From contig JAJDBT010000072.1 of NCBI GenBank assembly GCA_029261215.1, positions 1 to 64,000 of the forward strand: a stretch of 64,000 nt of DNA, read 5' to 3'. The position numbers were made by a program, and so were the translations under genes. The notes beneath the pieces are model-generated. The model was given only the letters and a program-made list of their open reading frames with translations, was not told the origin of the DNA and searched no databases. Numbering within the stretch: the stretch's first letter is position 1; every line of letters starts with the position of its first letter. The stretch comes from Nitrospirota bacterium (GTDB lineage: Bacteria; Nitrospirota; Nitrospiria; SBBL01; JAADHI01). This document shows, piece after piece, positions 6,514 to 15,469 of the stretch.

Positions 6514-8145
6514 TTAGGCGCTTTGTAACCTGGTTTTATGAATGATGAAAATCGTCAGCAGCGGCACTAAAAAGACGATGAGGGTCACGCTCCCGAGTAA
6601 CAGGCCGAGATCACTGTAATCCGCAGGCGTGACAATCATGCCCGACACGGGATCTTTCACCTCACGCGTGACCACAAAGATGCGATTGACATACTTCGTA
6701 CCTAACTGACTCGCAGAGAGCGCGAGATTCGTAAATGAGGCCATGACGGCAAAATAGGTGGCTTTGAGTTTTGGGGGAGCGGAATTTGCGATCCAGGCCA
6801 GCATCGGAATCATGGCGATTTGCCCAAGCGGCGATTCTAAGGCCGTGTCCACAATGGCGATAAAACGGGCATCAATCAAACCGCCTGTGCGCAAGGCCGT
6901 CCATTGGTGCAGACCGTAATACATACCCACAATAGGAAGCGCTAAAAAAGTGCTGGCAATGGTTAGGGCCACGGCCACATACGCAATGGATTTTTCCGCA
7001 ATAAAGCGTCTGAAGACAAACATCCCCAAAAGGGTCAACAAACCACCAATCAGCGACAAAATCGATAAAAAATGTTGATCAAAACCCAGTTCGTCGATCA
7101 TCCACCAGGTCACTCCGGGCCCCGGCGTGGGCATCGCCCGAAATACAAAAATAATAATCGCCGTGCCGACAAGCGTACTTCGGGCCTCAGGCGCTAACTC
7201 CTTGAGCAGGCGAGACATGAGAAACAGCACAATGGCCATTGAACCCACGAAGATGATTTCCTGATTGAAGGGAATATTGGAAAAACCAACGAGCAAAGTA
7301 AAAACCACAAAAACCAGGCTGCCGCCTAAAATCCACCAATTGGCTTGTGGTTTTTCTGTTTGAGTATTCAGCATATTCCAGGCGGTTTTCATGCTGTGAC
7401 CATGCGATTGCAGATGTTTTATCTCCCGCCATTTCAGCCATAAGCCCAGACAGACGCCCAGGACAGAGATCAGGGGAATCATCAGCGCCAATTCATAGAT
7501 ATGGGTATACACCCGGACTTTCCCTATTTCATCCAGTGCCGCCGCCCCCTCAAACAGATAGACATTGAGCAGGGCAACGAGAATGCCGCCGCTGATAATG
7601 GCAACCCGTCCCAGGGTTTGCATCGTCGTGTGCATCAAGCGAGTCTTCTCTTGACTAAAAGGCTGTCCTTCCCGATCCAGGCTTGGAACGGCTTCCACAG
7701 TCATTGCGTCAGCGACCACATCCTGCACCACATAACCCACCGGTGCCAGAATGGTGCTGATTACAAACCAGGCTTCCGCCGGGAGAATCTGCCGCATCGC
7801 CTCCGGGTCGGACAAGAGGCCGATCATAATCAGCAAGCTGCTTGAAATGAGCGCCGCCCCGATAAAGACCAGGAATGATTTGAAACGCCAGATCAGATCC
7901 ACAAGGTGGCCGATCGGCATTTTCAAGGCCCAGGGCATGCCCGCCCAAAATCCGAGCGCCGCCAGAAATTCAGCGCTCAAGCCTAAATAATCTTTGACAA
8001 AAAAGGTACCAACAATCGAGGTAAGACCGGAAATGCCTGCCGCCACATACACCATCAAAGGCGGTAAGTAAGAAAGACGCATTTCGCGGCCGAGTTCGAG
8101 GATGTTGCGGTCAATCCAATGTCTGAATTTTGAAAACAGAATCAT
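6514..8145 (-). CDS. MFS transporter, BT1/AmpG-like
   Basis: 543 residues with about 12-14 hydrophobic helices. The N-terminal segment (LPPLMVYVAAGISGL, then FFVKDYLGLSAEFLAALGFWAGMPWALKMPIGHLVD across residues ~28-85) is typical of the BT1/AmpG-like branch of the major facilitator superfamily, in which the loop after helix 2 reads LPW-x-K-P-x-G-x-x-D. The C-terminal half repeats the pattern around FAVMASFTNLALSASQLG. Substrate cannot be told: relatives move folates, muropeptides or siderophores. It is convergent with the SirB1 gene and 32 bases downstream of the ATPase gene, so probably co-transcribed with it. Confidence 0.8.
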   Translation of the reverse strand: MILFSKFRHWIDRNILELGREMRLSYLPPLMVYVAAGISGLTSIVGTFFVKDYLGLSAEFLAALGFWAGMPWALKMPIGHLVDLIWRFKSFLVFIGAALISSSLLIMIGLLSDPEAMRQILPAEAWFVISTILAPVGYVVQDVVADAMTVEAVPSLDREGQPFSQEKTRLMHTTMQTLGRVAIISGGILVALLNVYLFEGAAALDEIGKVRVYTHIYELALMIPLISVLGVCLGLWLKWREIKHLQSHGHSMKTAWNMLNTQTEKPQANWWILGGSLVFVVFTLLVGFSNIPFNQEIIFVGSMAIVLFLMSRLLKELAPEARSTLVGTAIIIFVFRAMPTPGPGVTWWMIDELGFDQHFLSILSLIGGLLTLLGMFVFRRFIAEKSIAYVAVALTIASTFLALPIVGMYYGLHQWTALRTGGLIDARFIAIVDTALESPLGQIAMIPMLAWIANSAPPKLKATYFAVMASFTNLALSASQLGTKYVNRIFVVTREVKDPVSGMIVTPADYSDLGLLLGSVTLIVFLVPLLTIFIIHKTRLQSA

Positions 8146-8177
8146 CTCGTCTAAAACCGTGTTGTGCTCAGGAGCGT

Positions 8178-9107
8178 CTATGGATCCCTTATTAAGGGAG
8201 AAGTCATACGTACGACAGCAGTGCCGTGATCCAAGGTGCGAACAACAAGACCGGCCATACAGAGACGGTCGAGCAGCGCCTTCGGGGGTTTTATGCCGTT
8301 TTCCATTTTGAGATCATCCAAAATCTGCCATGCGCCCCCCGGATCGAGCTCAGCCAGAATGGCTTTTTCTTCGGCTTTGAGGCCGGACCAGATTCTTTCA
8401 TTGAAGTCGTCGAGGGAAAAACCTTCCGCCCCGCCAAACGATCTTTCGAGCAGGAAGGGATGCCCTCCGGTTTCGGACCAGACCTGATCCACTTTTTCAG
8501 CCCCCAATTGTTGCCGAATAATCGACCGGGCTTCACGGATCGGAACGGTCGCAAGGGGATAGCGGCGAAGCGGCCCCATAAAATGCGCCATATGTGTATC
8601 CACCCAATCCAGCCAAGAAAGCCCGCCAATCCAGCAAATCGCTTCCACTGAGGGGGCCATCAACTCCATCCGCATATTTTCAATTTGGGGAATCAATGCG
8701 GCGGCATCGGGCAACAAACGATCACAATCGTCAATCAGCAACACCAGCTTTTTCCCGACCAAAAGATCGGGTTGCTTTTCAGAGAGATAATGAATCTGCG
8801 TCATTACTTTCCCCAGGGTGTCGGGCGATTTTCGATAGGGATTTTTTTGATCGGGACCCATTAGCTGGGAGAGGATGGCTTCCATTAAAAAGCCCCAAAA
8901 ATCGGCCGGGCGCTGCATCTGCTCCAGAGCAATGCGGACGGCAGTGTGTGATGCAGGATCATTTTGAAACAGATCGGCCAAATGATCTGTGAGCGTGGTT
9001 TTTCCAATCATCGGGCCGCCTGTCATGATCGCAGAATGGCCGTGTTGGAGCGTATTTTTAAGGTTCTGAACAAAAGCCAGACGGCTGACGAAGGATTGAG
9101 CGGACAT
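8178..9107 (-). CDS. AAA/STAND-type ATPase
   Basis: 309 residues: Walker A GGPMIGKTT (30-38), Walker B VLLIDDCD (about 122-129), then a RFQ-like region and a C-terminal winged-helix-like part (LAELDPGGAWQILDDL, GIKPPKALLDRL). This is the AAA_16/ORC-like layout of STAND NTPases without sensor repeats. It lies 104 bases after the YhaN-like ATPase on the same strand. Such stand-alone ATPases act as molecular switches; the partner and signal here are unknown. The start at 9107 has only a weak ribosome-binding site. Confidence 0.8.
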   Translation of the reverse strand: MSAQSFVSRLAFVQNLKNTLQHGHSAIMTGGPMIGKTTLTDHLADLFQNDPASHTAVRIALEQMQRPADFWGFLMEAILSQLMGPDQKNPYRKSPDTLGKVMTQIHYLSEKQPDLLVGKKLVLLIDDCDRLLPDAAALIPQIENMRMELMAPSVEAICWIGGLSWLDWVDTHMAHFMGPLRRYPLATVPIREARSIIRQQLGAEKVDQVWSETGGHPFLLERSFGGAEGFSLDDFNERIWSGLKAEEKAILAELDPGGAWQILDDLKMENGIKPPKALLDRLCMAGLVVRTLDHGTAVVRMTSPLIRDP

Positions 9108-9211
9108 GTGCCCACTCTAACACTCCCACAAGACCGAGACAATGGGCATTCAGAAAAATACGTTTAGGCATATTTAATGGAATTCGGTCTGGATTTTTGA
9201 AGCATTTGTTT

Positions 9212-11110
9212 TTAGTAGCCTGAAGCCAGTTCGAAGGTATGACCGATTTCTGAAGATTCAGGATGGGCGGTAAAAAGAATGACTTGCCTCTTTTTGGAGA
9301 TAATCTCCAGGATTTTAATCGCGGTTTCTTTGGAGTTGTGATCCAGGACAATAAAGGGATCGTCAATCAGAATGGGAAACGAAATGGCTGAGAACTGACT
9401 GATGGCCGAAAGACTGAGGGAAAGAAACACCTGATCGGCCATCCCGTCGCTTAATTCTTTAAGCGGAGTTTCTCCTACAAAAATTTCCCCTTTTTCATTA
9501 AGTCGGATGGGCCTTGTGTTTTTTGGCCGAAAACGCCGATAGATAATACCCGCATCCCGTTCAAGGCGTTTCCGGCGTTGCTCAGGAGTCGCGCCTGAGA
9601 TATTAAAAAGATCTGAGAAATGAGCACTTTTGGAATTTGAATCAGAAACAGGAAATCCCGGCGCCGTAAGTTCAGCATCCGGAAACGCGGTAATACTCGG
9701 TTCGGAAGATTCCTGACCTTGCTCAAACTCCCGAAGGTTTTCCTGAAGGCGGTACACTTCTTCAGAGAGTACCTGGTGAGACTGAAGCTTCGCTTGCAAT
9801 GCAGTCACGTCGCGACCTAAGGCCTGGGCTTTTTCTTCAAGACCTTCGAGTGTTTCTCCTGACAGAGCCTCTTCGATTTTTTTAATCGCAGTTTCTTTTT
9901 TCTCCATCAGATTCAGATACATCTGTTGTTGGGCTTTTAATTCAGGGAGATCCTTCACCCCTGTTTTTTCAACAAGCCTTAAAACGTCGGCATGTTCTTT
10001 TTCAAACTTTTTCTCCAGTTGCCGCCCTCTCTCTTTCAAGGCACTCAATTGATCCTCCAGTTTTTTTCTAGCCGCCATGAGACGAGCATGCTTGAAATAT
10101 GAAAAAACCGCCAATGCGCTGCCACCAATAAAGCCAGCCAAAAAGATAAATCGGCTCGGGCCAAGCAGCGTCACTACAAAAGGGAGAAAAAGAGAAACAC
10201 ACGCTGTGACAAGTCCGATGATCAGGAGCACATTTTTCCCTTTTGGCTGATGTTTTAAAATCAGCTCGGCTTCAAGGGAATTCGCCTCACCTTCCAGCTC
10301 ATCAAAAGCCATATTCAAGACATTTTCTCCGTTTTGATAGGCTTTTTCCTGTTCTGCGTTGATCATGCCTTCTGAGGAAAAGATCCGGTATTTTTCTGTT
10401 TTAATTGCCTCCATCCGATTTATTTTTTCTTCTGTCTCTTGTGAAAACAGGATTCGTTTGCGAATCGCAGCCGCTTCGTCCTGCATTAAAAGCATCCGAT
10501 CCTCGACCTCGGTCATTGCATCCAGTTCTTTTTCAGCTTCCTTCAAAGCTTTTTCCACTTTGATCCGCTCCTCTTCCGAAACAACATTCTTTTTTGGAAA
10601 AGGGTCTAAACCCTGGACAGCTGGGGAAGGACTCTTATAAATCGCCAATATGGGATCGTGTTCTTGGTTCCCGGAGCTGTGGGAAGAATAGGAAGGGAGT
10701 CGAAGACGATCCATCATAAAGACAAGACGCCGCTCGTTTTCAGAAAATCCCCCGGTTTTTTTCTTCAGCCATTGGAAAATGGCGCTTCGATCCGTTTCAA
10801 GGGTCTTGAATTTTTTTGTTCCAGTATCCATTTGTGAAAGATGCCAGGCCTCTTTTTGATAGTCGCGGGCAATGCGGTAAATACCGCCATCCATCACTTG
10901 AAAAGTGACTGCCGCCTGCCTTGATTCATTTGATTCGAAAGCGATATTATGGGTCGTCGTATTAGAAAAAATGGAAGAAAGTACCTGATAAACCATTGTT
11001 TTTCCTGAGCCATTTTGCCCAAGAACCGTATTAAACCCGGCTTTAAAGGTGATGCGGTGCTGTTGGCTGAAAGGGCGAATTCCGTAAAGATCAAGCGCTA
11101 AAAGAATCAT
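9212..11110 (-). CDS. Membrane-anchored SMC/SbcC-like ATPase (YhaN type)
   Basis: 632 residues. Walker A GQNGSGKT (31-38); long coiled coils (about 178-285 and 340-470); signature-like LSDGMADQ (about 553-560); Walker B ILIDDPF (580-586) and an FTAHPE H-loop. Two adjacent membrane helices (about 292-312 and 320-339) split the coiled coil, as in Bacillus YhaN, where a Rad50-like head is tethered to the membrane. YhaN normally pairs with a calcineurin-type nuclease like SbcD/YhaO; none is next to it. Role in DNA repair or defence at the membrane is inference. First gene of a probable three-gene operon with the AAA ATPase and MFS transporter. Confidence 0.85.
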   Translation of the reverse strand: MILLALDLYGIRPFSQQHRITFKAGFNTVLGQNGSGKTMVYQVLSSIFSNTTTHNIAFESNESRQAAVTFQVMDGGIYRIARDYQKEAWHLSQMDTGTKKFKTLETDRSAIFQWLKKKTGGFSENERRLVFMMDRLRLPSYSSHSSGNQEHDPILAIYKSPSPAVQGLDPFPKKNVVSEEERIKVEKALKEAEKELDAMTEVEDRMLLMQDEAAAIRKRILFSQETEEKINRMEAIKTEKYRIFSSEGMINAEQEKAYQNGENVLNMAFDELEGEANSLEAELILKHQPKGKNVLLIIGLVTACVSLFLPFVVTLLGPSRFIFLAGFIGGSALAVFSYFKHARLMAARKKLEDQLSALKERGRQLEKKFEKEHADVLRLVEKTGVKDLPELKAQQQMYLNLMEKKETAIKKIEEALSGETLEGLEEKAQALGRDVTALQAKLQSHQVLSEEVYRLQENLREFEQGQESSEPSITAFPDAELTAPGFPVSDSNSKSAHFSDLFNISGATPEQRRKRLERDAGIIYRRFRPKNTRPIRLNEKGEIFVGETPLKELSDGMADQVFLSLSLSAISQFSAISFPILIDDPFIVLDHNSKETAIKILEIISKKRQVILFTAHPESSEIGHTFELASGY

Positions 11111-11241
11111 ATGGATCTACCAAATCATCCTGAAACTATGGGACAAATTCATGAAAAAAGTATAGCAGAAGATTCTAATGACGGCGTAGAACAGCTGTTT
11201 TTTTCACAACTACGACGGATAGATCCTGGGGCATTTCTCTC

Positions 11242-11270
11242 TTGACCCTCACCGACCAAACATGTTGTAG
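11242..11270 (+). promoter_or_regulatory. Promoter of the ECF sigma gene
   Basis: TTGACC (11242-11247), 17 bp, TTGTAG (11265-11270). The expected start point coincides with the ATG at 11279 and there is no Shine-Dalgarno sequence, so the transcript is probably leaderless. The -10 box is weak. Confidence 0.45.
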
Positions 11271-11278
11271 TCAAATAC

Positions 11279-11977
11279 ATGCCTCTCTTAAACGCCAGTC
11301 CTATCAAAAAAGATCAAGATGCGCCATTTGTCGCAAAGGCTAAAAACGGTGATTTTTCCGCCTTTGAGACCTTGGTCAACCGACATGAAAAGCGACTCTA
11401 TCGCTTTGCGATGAATCTGCTACAAAACCAGGAAGACGCAGAAGATGTCGTGCAATCCACTTTTATCAGTGTTTTGGAACATCTGCATACCTTTCGGGAA
11501 GAGGCAACTTTTGCCACATGGATAACCCGCATCGCCAGCAATACAGCCCTGAAACTTTTGCGTAAACAAAAGAACACCCCCATTTCTCTGGATGAAGCCA
11601 CGGACGAGAACGAAGAAGGTTTCATTCCCCATCCCGACTTTATCGCTGATTGGCGTCACGATCCGAGCAAACAGATAGAGCAGCGGGAGTTACAATCAAT
11701 TTTAGACAAGGCCATCGAGACCCTGCCAGAAAAGCACCGTCTTGTGTTCATGCTGCGGGATGTGGTGGAAATGCGTATTGATGAAACGGGCAAAGCACTT
11801 GGTATCAGCAATGCCAATGTCAAAGTCCGCCTTTTACGGGCGCGATTGGCACTGCGTGAGATCCTGACCCGGCGCTTTGGCGACGAAAGCAAAAGAATTT
11901 TTCAAACACACAATCATGGTGAAGCGCATTCGGACAAAACGTCGGCCCGACTGCTCTTCCAAAGTTATCAGGAATAA
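11279..11977 (+). CDS. ECF RNA polymerase sigma factor
   Basis: 232 residues. Sigma region 2 spans about 25-95 (FETLVNRHEKRLYRFAMNLL, EDAEDVVQSTFISVLEHL, ATWITRIASNTALKLLR); region 4 spans about 140-195 (LPEKHRLVFMLRDVVEMRIDETGKALG, then NANVKVRLLRARLALRE). The linker between them, holding an acidic stretch (EATDENEEG), is longer than usual. A ~30-residue Ser/Thr/His tail follows region 4. The zinc anti-sigma gene begins 12 bases downstream, so the pair is a standard ECF switch. Target promoters are unknown; the neighbouring genes on the plus strand give no clue. Confidence 0.93.
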   Translation: MPLLNASPIKKDQDAPFVAKAKNGDFSAFETLVNRHEKRLYRFAMNLLQNQEDAEDVVQSTFISVLEHLHTFREEATFATWITRIASNTALKLLRKQKNTPISLDEATDENEEGFIPHPDFIADWRHDPSKQIEQRELQSILDKAIETLPEKHRLVFMLRDVVEMRIDETGKALGISNANVKVRLLRARLALREILTRRFGDESKRIFQTHNHGEAHSDKTSARLLFQSYQE

Positions 11978-11989
11978 AGGGTTCGCTTT

Positions 11990-12235
11990 ATGAAATGTGA
12001 AGAGATGCTCCGCATGCTGAATGATTATGTCGATGGGGAAATCGATCCTGCGATCTGCGATCAGTTTGAGTCTCATTTAGAAGATTGCAACCCCTGCCAG
12101 ATTGTCGTCGACACGATCCGAAACACCATCAAACTCTATAAGGACGGCGAAGTGTTCGAAATGCCCTTGGCTTTCCGGGAAAAATTACACCAAACCTTAC
12201 GCGAACGTTGGTCGAAAAAAATCGAAAACCCATAA
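11990..12235 (+). CDS. Zinc-finger anti-sigma factor (zf-HC2)
   Basis: 81 residues. Cys3, His28-x3-Cys32-x2-Cys35 (HLEDCNPC) form the ZAS zinc site; the usual first histidine-side ligand is Cys3. There is no membrane helix, so this is a soluble anti-sigma factor of the RsrA/ChrR kind that can sense thiol oxidation or metals by losing zinc. It lies directly behind its sigma factor and is expected to bind and hold it. Confidence 0.88.
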   Translation: MKCEEMLRMLNDYVDGEIDPAICDQFESHLEDCNPCQIVVDTIRNTIKLYKDGEVFEMPLAFREKLHQTLRERWSKKIENP

Positions 12236-12254
12236 CCACCGCATGTTCATGACT

Positions 12255-13112
12255 TCACTCACCCGCGCCCTCGACTTGAGTGAAGACCGCATAACGCTTT
12301 AAAAGTGCTTCACAATACGCGCGTAAGTCCTCATTTTGATGTTTGATCGCACCTTTGAGCAGGAGCTGACATTTTCGATGCAGCATTTGGCAAGCCGCAA
12401 CTTGATCAGCCCCTTGCACAAGCCCGGACATCAAAATCTGATCAAGCGCCTGCACCCGAAAACGATCCATGCCCCAATACTGCCTTGAAAGCTGATCCTC
12501 ATGACCGCCGTATTTAATGGTTAAGGCTTCGTCAAGATAAAGTACGGGATATCGGGCGCATATTCTTAACCACAAATCATAATCCTCGCAAACAGGGAGT
12601 GTTTCATCAAAATAACCCACTTCCTCAAAAAGCGTCTTTTTGATCAACGATGCAGAAGGGGAAATCGCACAGCGTGGCAGACAATGCCGGAAAATCCATC
12701 CCCCCTTTTTTTCATGTTTTTTCATGGGGTTCACACGAACCCCATGACGAATCCAGATTTCATTGGTATGACAAAGGGGATGATCCGGGGCTTTCTTCAA
12801 AGCCTCTATTTGGCAGGCCAGTTTGTTCGGCACCCAAGCGTCGTCGGAGTCTAACAAGGCAATCCAGTCTCCCGCAGCCCTCTGAATACCAAGGTTTCGC
12901 GCGGCACTCACCCCCTGATGGTTTTGCTCAATCCATTTCACCCCAGGAAATTGTTGCTGGACCACTTCACCCGTCGCATCGCTTGAGCCATCGTCGATGA
13001 CAATCACTTCATGCACCGGAAAAGTTTGTTTCAAAACCGAAAAAAGCGCCCGTGAAATAAGGTCTTTACGATTAAAAACAGGGATGATGACACTGATGCT
13101 GGGTTCAGACAC
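12255..13112 (-). CDS. Family 2 glycosyltransferase
   Basis: 285 residues of the GT-A fold: nucleotide-binding ISVIIPVFNR at 5-14, VIVIDDGSSD near 36-45, the metal-binding DSDDAW (DXD) around 89-94 and a CEDYDLWLR acceptor-site motif near 174-182. No membrane segment. It probably transfers a sugar from a nucleotide-sugar to a cell-surface polysaccharide or lipid. No polysaccharide cluster lies next to it; it stands alone between convergent sigma-factor genes and an unrelated envelope gene. Confidence 0.9.
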   Translation of the reverse strand: MSEPSISVIIPVFNRKDLISRALFSVLKQTFPVHEVIVIDDGSSDATGEVVQQQFPGVKWIEQNHQGVSAARNLGIQRAAGDWIALLDSDDAWVPNKLACQIEALKKAPDHPLCHTNEIWIRHGVRVNPMKKHEKKGGWIFRHCLPRCAISPSASLIKKTLFEEVGYFDETLPVCEDYDLWLRICARYPVLYLDEALTIKYGGHEDQLSRQYWGMDRFRVQALDQILMSGLVQGADQVAACQMLHRKCQLLLKGAIKHQNEDLRAYCEALLKRYAVFTQVEGAGE

Positions 13113-13180
13113 GAAGGAGAGTCACATTTCTATTTTTGATGAGGTGCTTTGATTTGCGCGATTGCAGCCACAGTCGAAAA

Positions 13181-14095
13181 TTACAACTCGTCTTGCAGCT
13201 TTCTGAGCATGTCTTCGATAAAGGGGCGGTCTCTCAGGCTCATGAACTCTTCCGGAAAACTGACGACGGAAATATCGGCATAGGAGTCATCCACACCGTC
13301 TTCGCCCTTGTCGATATTTTTTAAAACCAGGGCAAATCTTTTTCCATCTACAAGCCGGGTGTTATCCATATAGGGCATGTCGAAGAACGACACCGCAAAA
13401 CTGAGATCACTCCGAATGATACTGGCAATGTAATGATTGTTTTCAAAAAAATCATCGTAGGCGGCAATATGTACATTGACTTTGTCCTCATCTATTTCTT
13501 CAGCGGTCACTTGAATCGATTGCATGCCGCTCAATATTTTAAAATCAATGGCCTTATCATAAGGCATCACATCGTTGCCACAGGCCTGATCAATGACATT
13601 CGGCAAGGCCCCGCTTTTCCCCATCAAATGCTCCACAGGGTACAGGCGGATGCACTTTTCATCGCCTTCCGTGATATCAAACCTAAAAACTTCCCCAATT
13701 CGGGACAACATCGAGACCTGTTTTGAGGTTGTCGTCTGCGCAATATCTCTGAGATCTGACTTCAGCTCTTCCCGTATTTTTTTGTCGGAGATTCGCTCTG
13801 TTCGTTTGTAAAGATCTTCAAAAAGCGGTCGTGCGTGAAAGTACTCCTGAAAATTTTTCGCCAGTAAATTCAAAATAAGAATTCTGTCCCTGATTGATTC
13901 GGAAGGGTCAATCTCCTTATCTTTAAATTGCCCAAGATATCCGGTGAGGAGGCTTGAAAACATCGTTGCGCGAATATCGGTATCAGAGCGCTCTCGCTGG
14001 GCCATAATTTCGGCATAGACCTGAGCCTTGCGGTTCGCTTCTGTATTGTTGTGGACAAACACAGGAATGAGAATTGAGCCGATCAGCAGCGCCAT
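13181..14095 (-). CDS. Membrane-anchored hypothetical protein (true start possibly AUC at 14185)
   Basis: 304 residues from the first ATG. The N-terminus MALLIGSILIPVFV is only the end of a membrane helix, followed by HNNTEANRKAQVYAEIMAQ, a helical region and an alpha/beta C-terminal domain of unknown type. The frame stays open for 30 more codons upstream without ATG, GTG, TTG or CTG; those codons encode a charged, coding-like stretch (KESVKEIE, ERDIWQRLE, SITKILAS) that completes the helix. A GGGAG ribosome-binding site sits seven bases before an ATC at 14185-14183, and none precedes the ATG at 14095. I recognise no family. It starts close behind the small secreted protein, so the two probably share a transcript. 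Confidence 0.75.
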   Translation of the reverse strand: MALLIGSILIPVFVHNNTEANRKAQVYAEIMAQRERSDTDIRATMFSSLLTGYLGQFKDKEIDPSESIRDRILILNLLAKNFQEYFHARPLFEDLYKRTERISDKKIREELKSDLRDIAQTTTSKQVSMLSRIGEVFRFDITEGDEKCIRLYPVEHLMGKSGALPNVIDQACGNDVMPYDKAIDFKILSGMQSIQVTAEEIDEDKVNVHIAAYDDFFENNHYIASIIRSDLSFAVSFFDMPYMDNTRLVDGKRFALVLKNIDKGEDGVDDSYADISVVSFPEEFMSLRDRPFIEDMLRKLQDEL

Positions 14096-14202
14096 ACTTG
14101 CGAGGATTTTCGTAATTGATTCAAGACGCTGCCAAATATCTCGTTCTTTAGCGGGTGCTTCAATTTCTTTAACGGATTCTTTGATTTGGTTTCTCCCTTT
14201 GT

Positions 14203-14499
14203 TTATGGCAGCTTCAGGTCTTTACGTTTTTTTTGATCGGAGATACGAACCTCAAATTGAACCCCCTGAACCTCAAGTGTGTAGGCACCCGAATCCAGCT
14301 CAATGGAATAAATCCCACTTGAATTCGTCGTCGTCTTTTTTACGCTGCCTTCACCTTTTTTTGTAGCCGTAATTTCAACACCGCCGACAGGTGCCAAATT
14401 TTGATGCTGAACCTGGCCGTGAAGTACTCCGGCGGATGCAGTGTGGGCATACACCTGAATGACACAGAAAATAATCGTACCCATTGCGTATCTCATCAT
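14203..14499 (-). CDS. Secreted carboxypeptidase-regulatory-like (CNA-B/transthyretin-like) domain protein
   Basis: 98 residues with a signal peptide (MMRYAMGTIIFCVIQVYAHT, cleavage near ASAG) and one beta-sandwich domain: VLHGQVQ, GVEITATKKGEG, TTTNSSGIYSIELDSGAYTLEVQG. This is the pattern of carboxypeptidase-regulatory-like domains found in cell-surface and periplasmic proteins, here as a single unit with no partner domain. AAGGA lies eight bases before the start. The next gene on the strand is the membrane-anchored protein at 13181. The 14500-14700 gap upstream contains nothing I can identify. Confidence 0.75.
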   Translation of the reverse strand: MMRYAMGTIIFCVIQVYAHTASAGVLHGQVQHQNLAPVGGVEITATKKGEGSVKKTTTNSSGIYSIELDSGAYTLEVQGVQFEVRISDQKKRKDLKLP

Positions 14500-14700
14500 T
14501 TTTCCAATCCTTATTTATCAAGAATGATTATTCTGTCTGACTATTTTCCTACAGTTGAAGCGCTCGAAAATCTTCAGTCCGGGGGGAGCCTCTATATGAC
14601 ATAGTTAAGGAATAAAAGTCAAAAACAGCAAAGGAACGTCGATAAAACATGCCTCACGGGTTTTACGTTCGGCCTTGTTCTTTTTTCAGAGTCCCTGCCC

Positions 14701-15246
14701 CTATTTTTCCAATATATCCGTTCGTCTTCCGTCCAGACTGATTTGATTATGATCCTGCCAATACTGCCTGATTCCGGATTCTCCTTTTTGTTCCGCCCAG
14801 GTGTTTAGTTCTTCTCGCTCGCCTTCATACTTGTAAAAAGGCACCGCCATGCCGCAAGAAGTCAGCACCAGATCAACCTTTAAATCAATAATCTGCCGTG
14901 CCCCGGCAATCGCAGGGAAAAGAGAAAGAAAATCGCCCCATTCAGGATCTCTCGGGTGAACCGCGACGGCCCGCCCATATAAACGGAGAATAACGGGATT
15001 CCCCTCAAAGGCGCAAAACATCAGGGTCATCCGATTATTTTCCTGAATGTGCGCGGCCGTTTCATTGCCACTTCCGGTTAAATTAAGCCAAAGCACGCGA
15101 TTTTCGTCCAGAACCCTCAGGGTATCCATGCCTTTTGGAGAAAGATTCACCCGGCCCTCACTGGCCGCAGTCGCCACAAAAAACATCTTCTGGGCCTTGA
15201 TAAATGCCTGCCATCGTTCATTGATGTTTTGATACTGCTGCCCCAT
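14701..15246 (-). CDS. Pyridoxamine 5'-phosphate oxidase family (FMN-binding split barrel) protein
   Basis: 181 residues; the ATG at 15246 is preferred over the GTG at 15261 because AGGG lies six bases before it. The split-barrel core is visible: FFVATAASEGRVNLSPKGMD (25-45), VLWLNLTGSGNETAAHI and RMTLMFCAF (56-88), ILRLYGRAVAV. Members bind FMN, F420 or heme. This subgroup, with the SPKG motif followed by a Tyr-rich YKYEGER segment (about 140), is usually annotated as a flavin-binding oxidoreductase of unknown substrate. It is divergent from the sulfite/nitrite reductase gene across a 223-base gap; a link to it is not shown. Confidence 0.85.
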   Translation of the reverse strand: MGQQYQNINERWQAFIKAQKMFFVATAASEGRVNLSPKGMDTLRVLDENRVLWLNLTGSGNETAAHIQENNRMTLMFCAFEGNPVILRLYGRAVAVHPRDPEWGDFLSLFPAIAGARQIIDLKVDLVLTSCGMAVPFYKYEGEREELNTWAEQKGESGIRQYWQDHNQISLDGRRTDILEK

Positions 15247-15398
15247 ATTCAACCCTTTCACGTTTTATCAGTTGAGTGGGTTTCATTCCACTCATTCACA
15301 GTACAAACCAGCCTTTCCAGAAGCAGATACTCTAAAATCCGTCCGATTTTATCCCCATACTTAAAAGGGAGTCAAATCCAGGTGACACAGATTTTGCA

Positions 15399-15427
15399 TT
15401 GATTGTCCTTTGGGCTTGGTGTATTCT
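15399..15427 (+). promoter_or_regulatory. Probable promoter of the siroheme reductase gene
   Basis: TTGATT (15399-15404), 17 bp, TATTCT (15422-15427), 43 bases before the ATG at 15470, which has GAGGA as its ribosome-binding site. Both hexamers deviate at one or two positions. Confidence 0.45.
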
Positions 15428-15469
15428 TTTATTCAACTTATTACACTGTATTAAGCGAGGATTTTTCGA

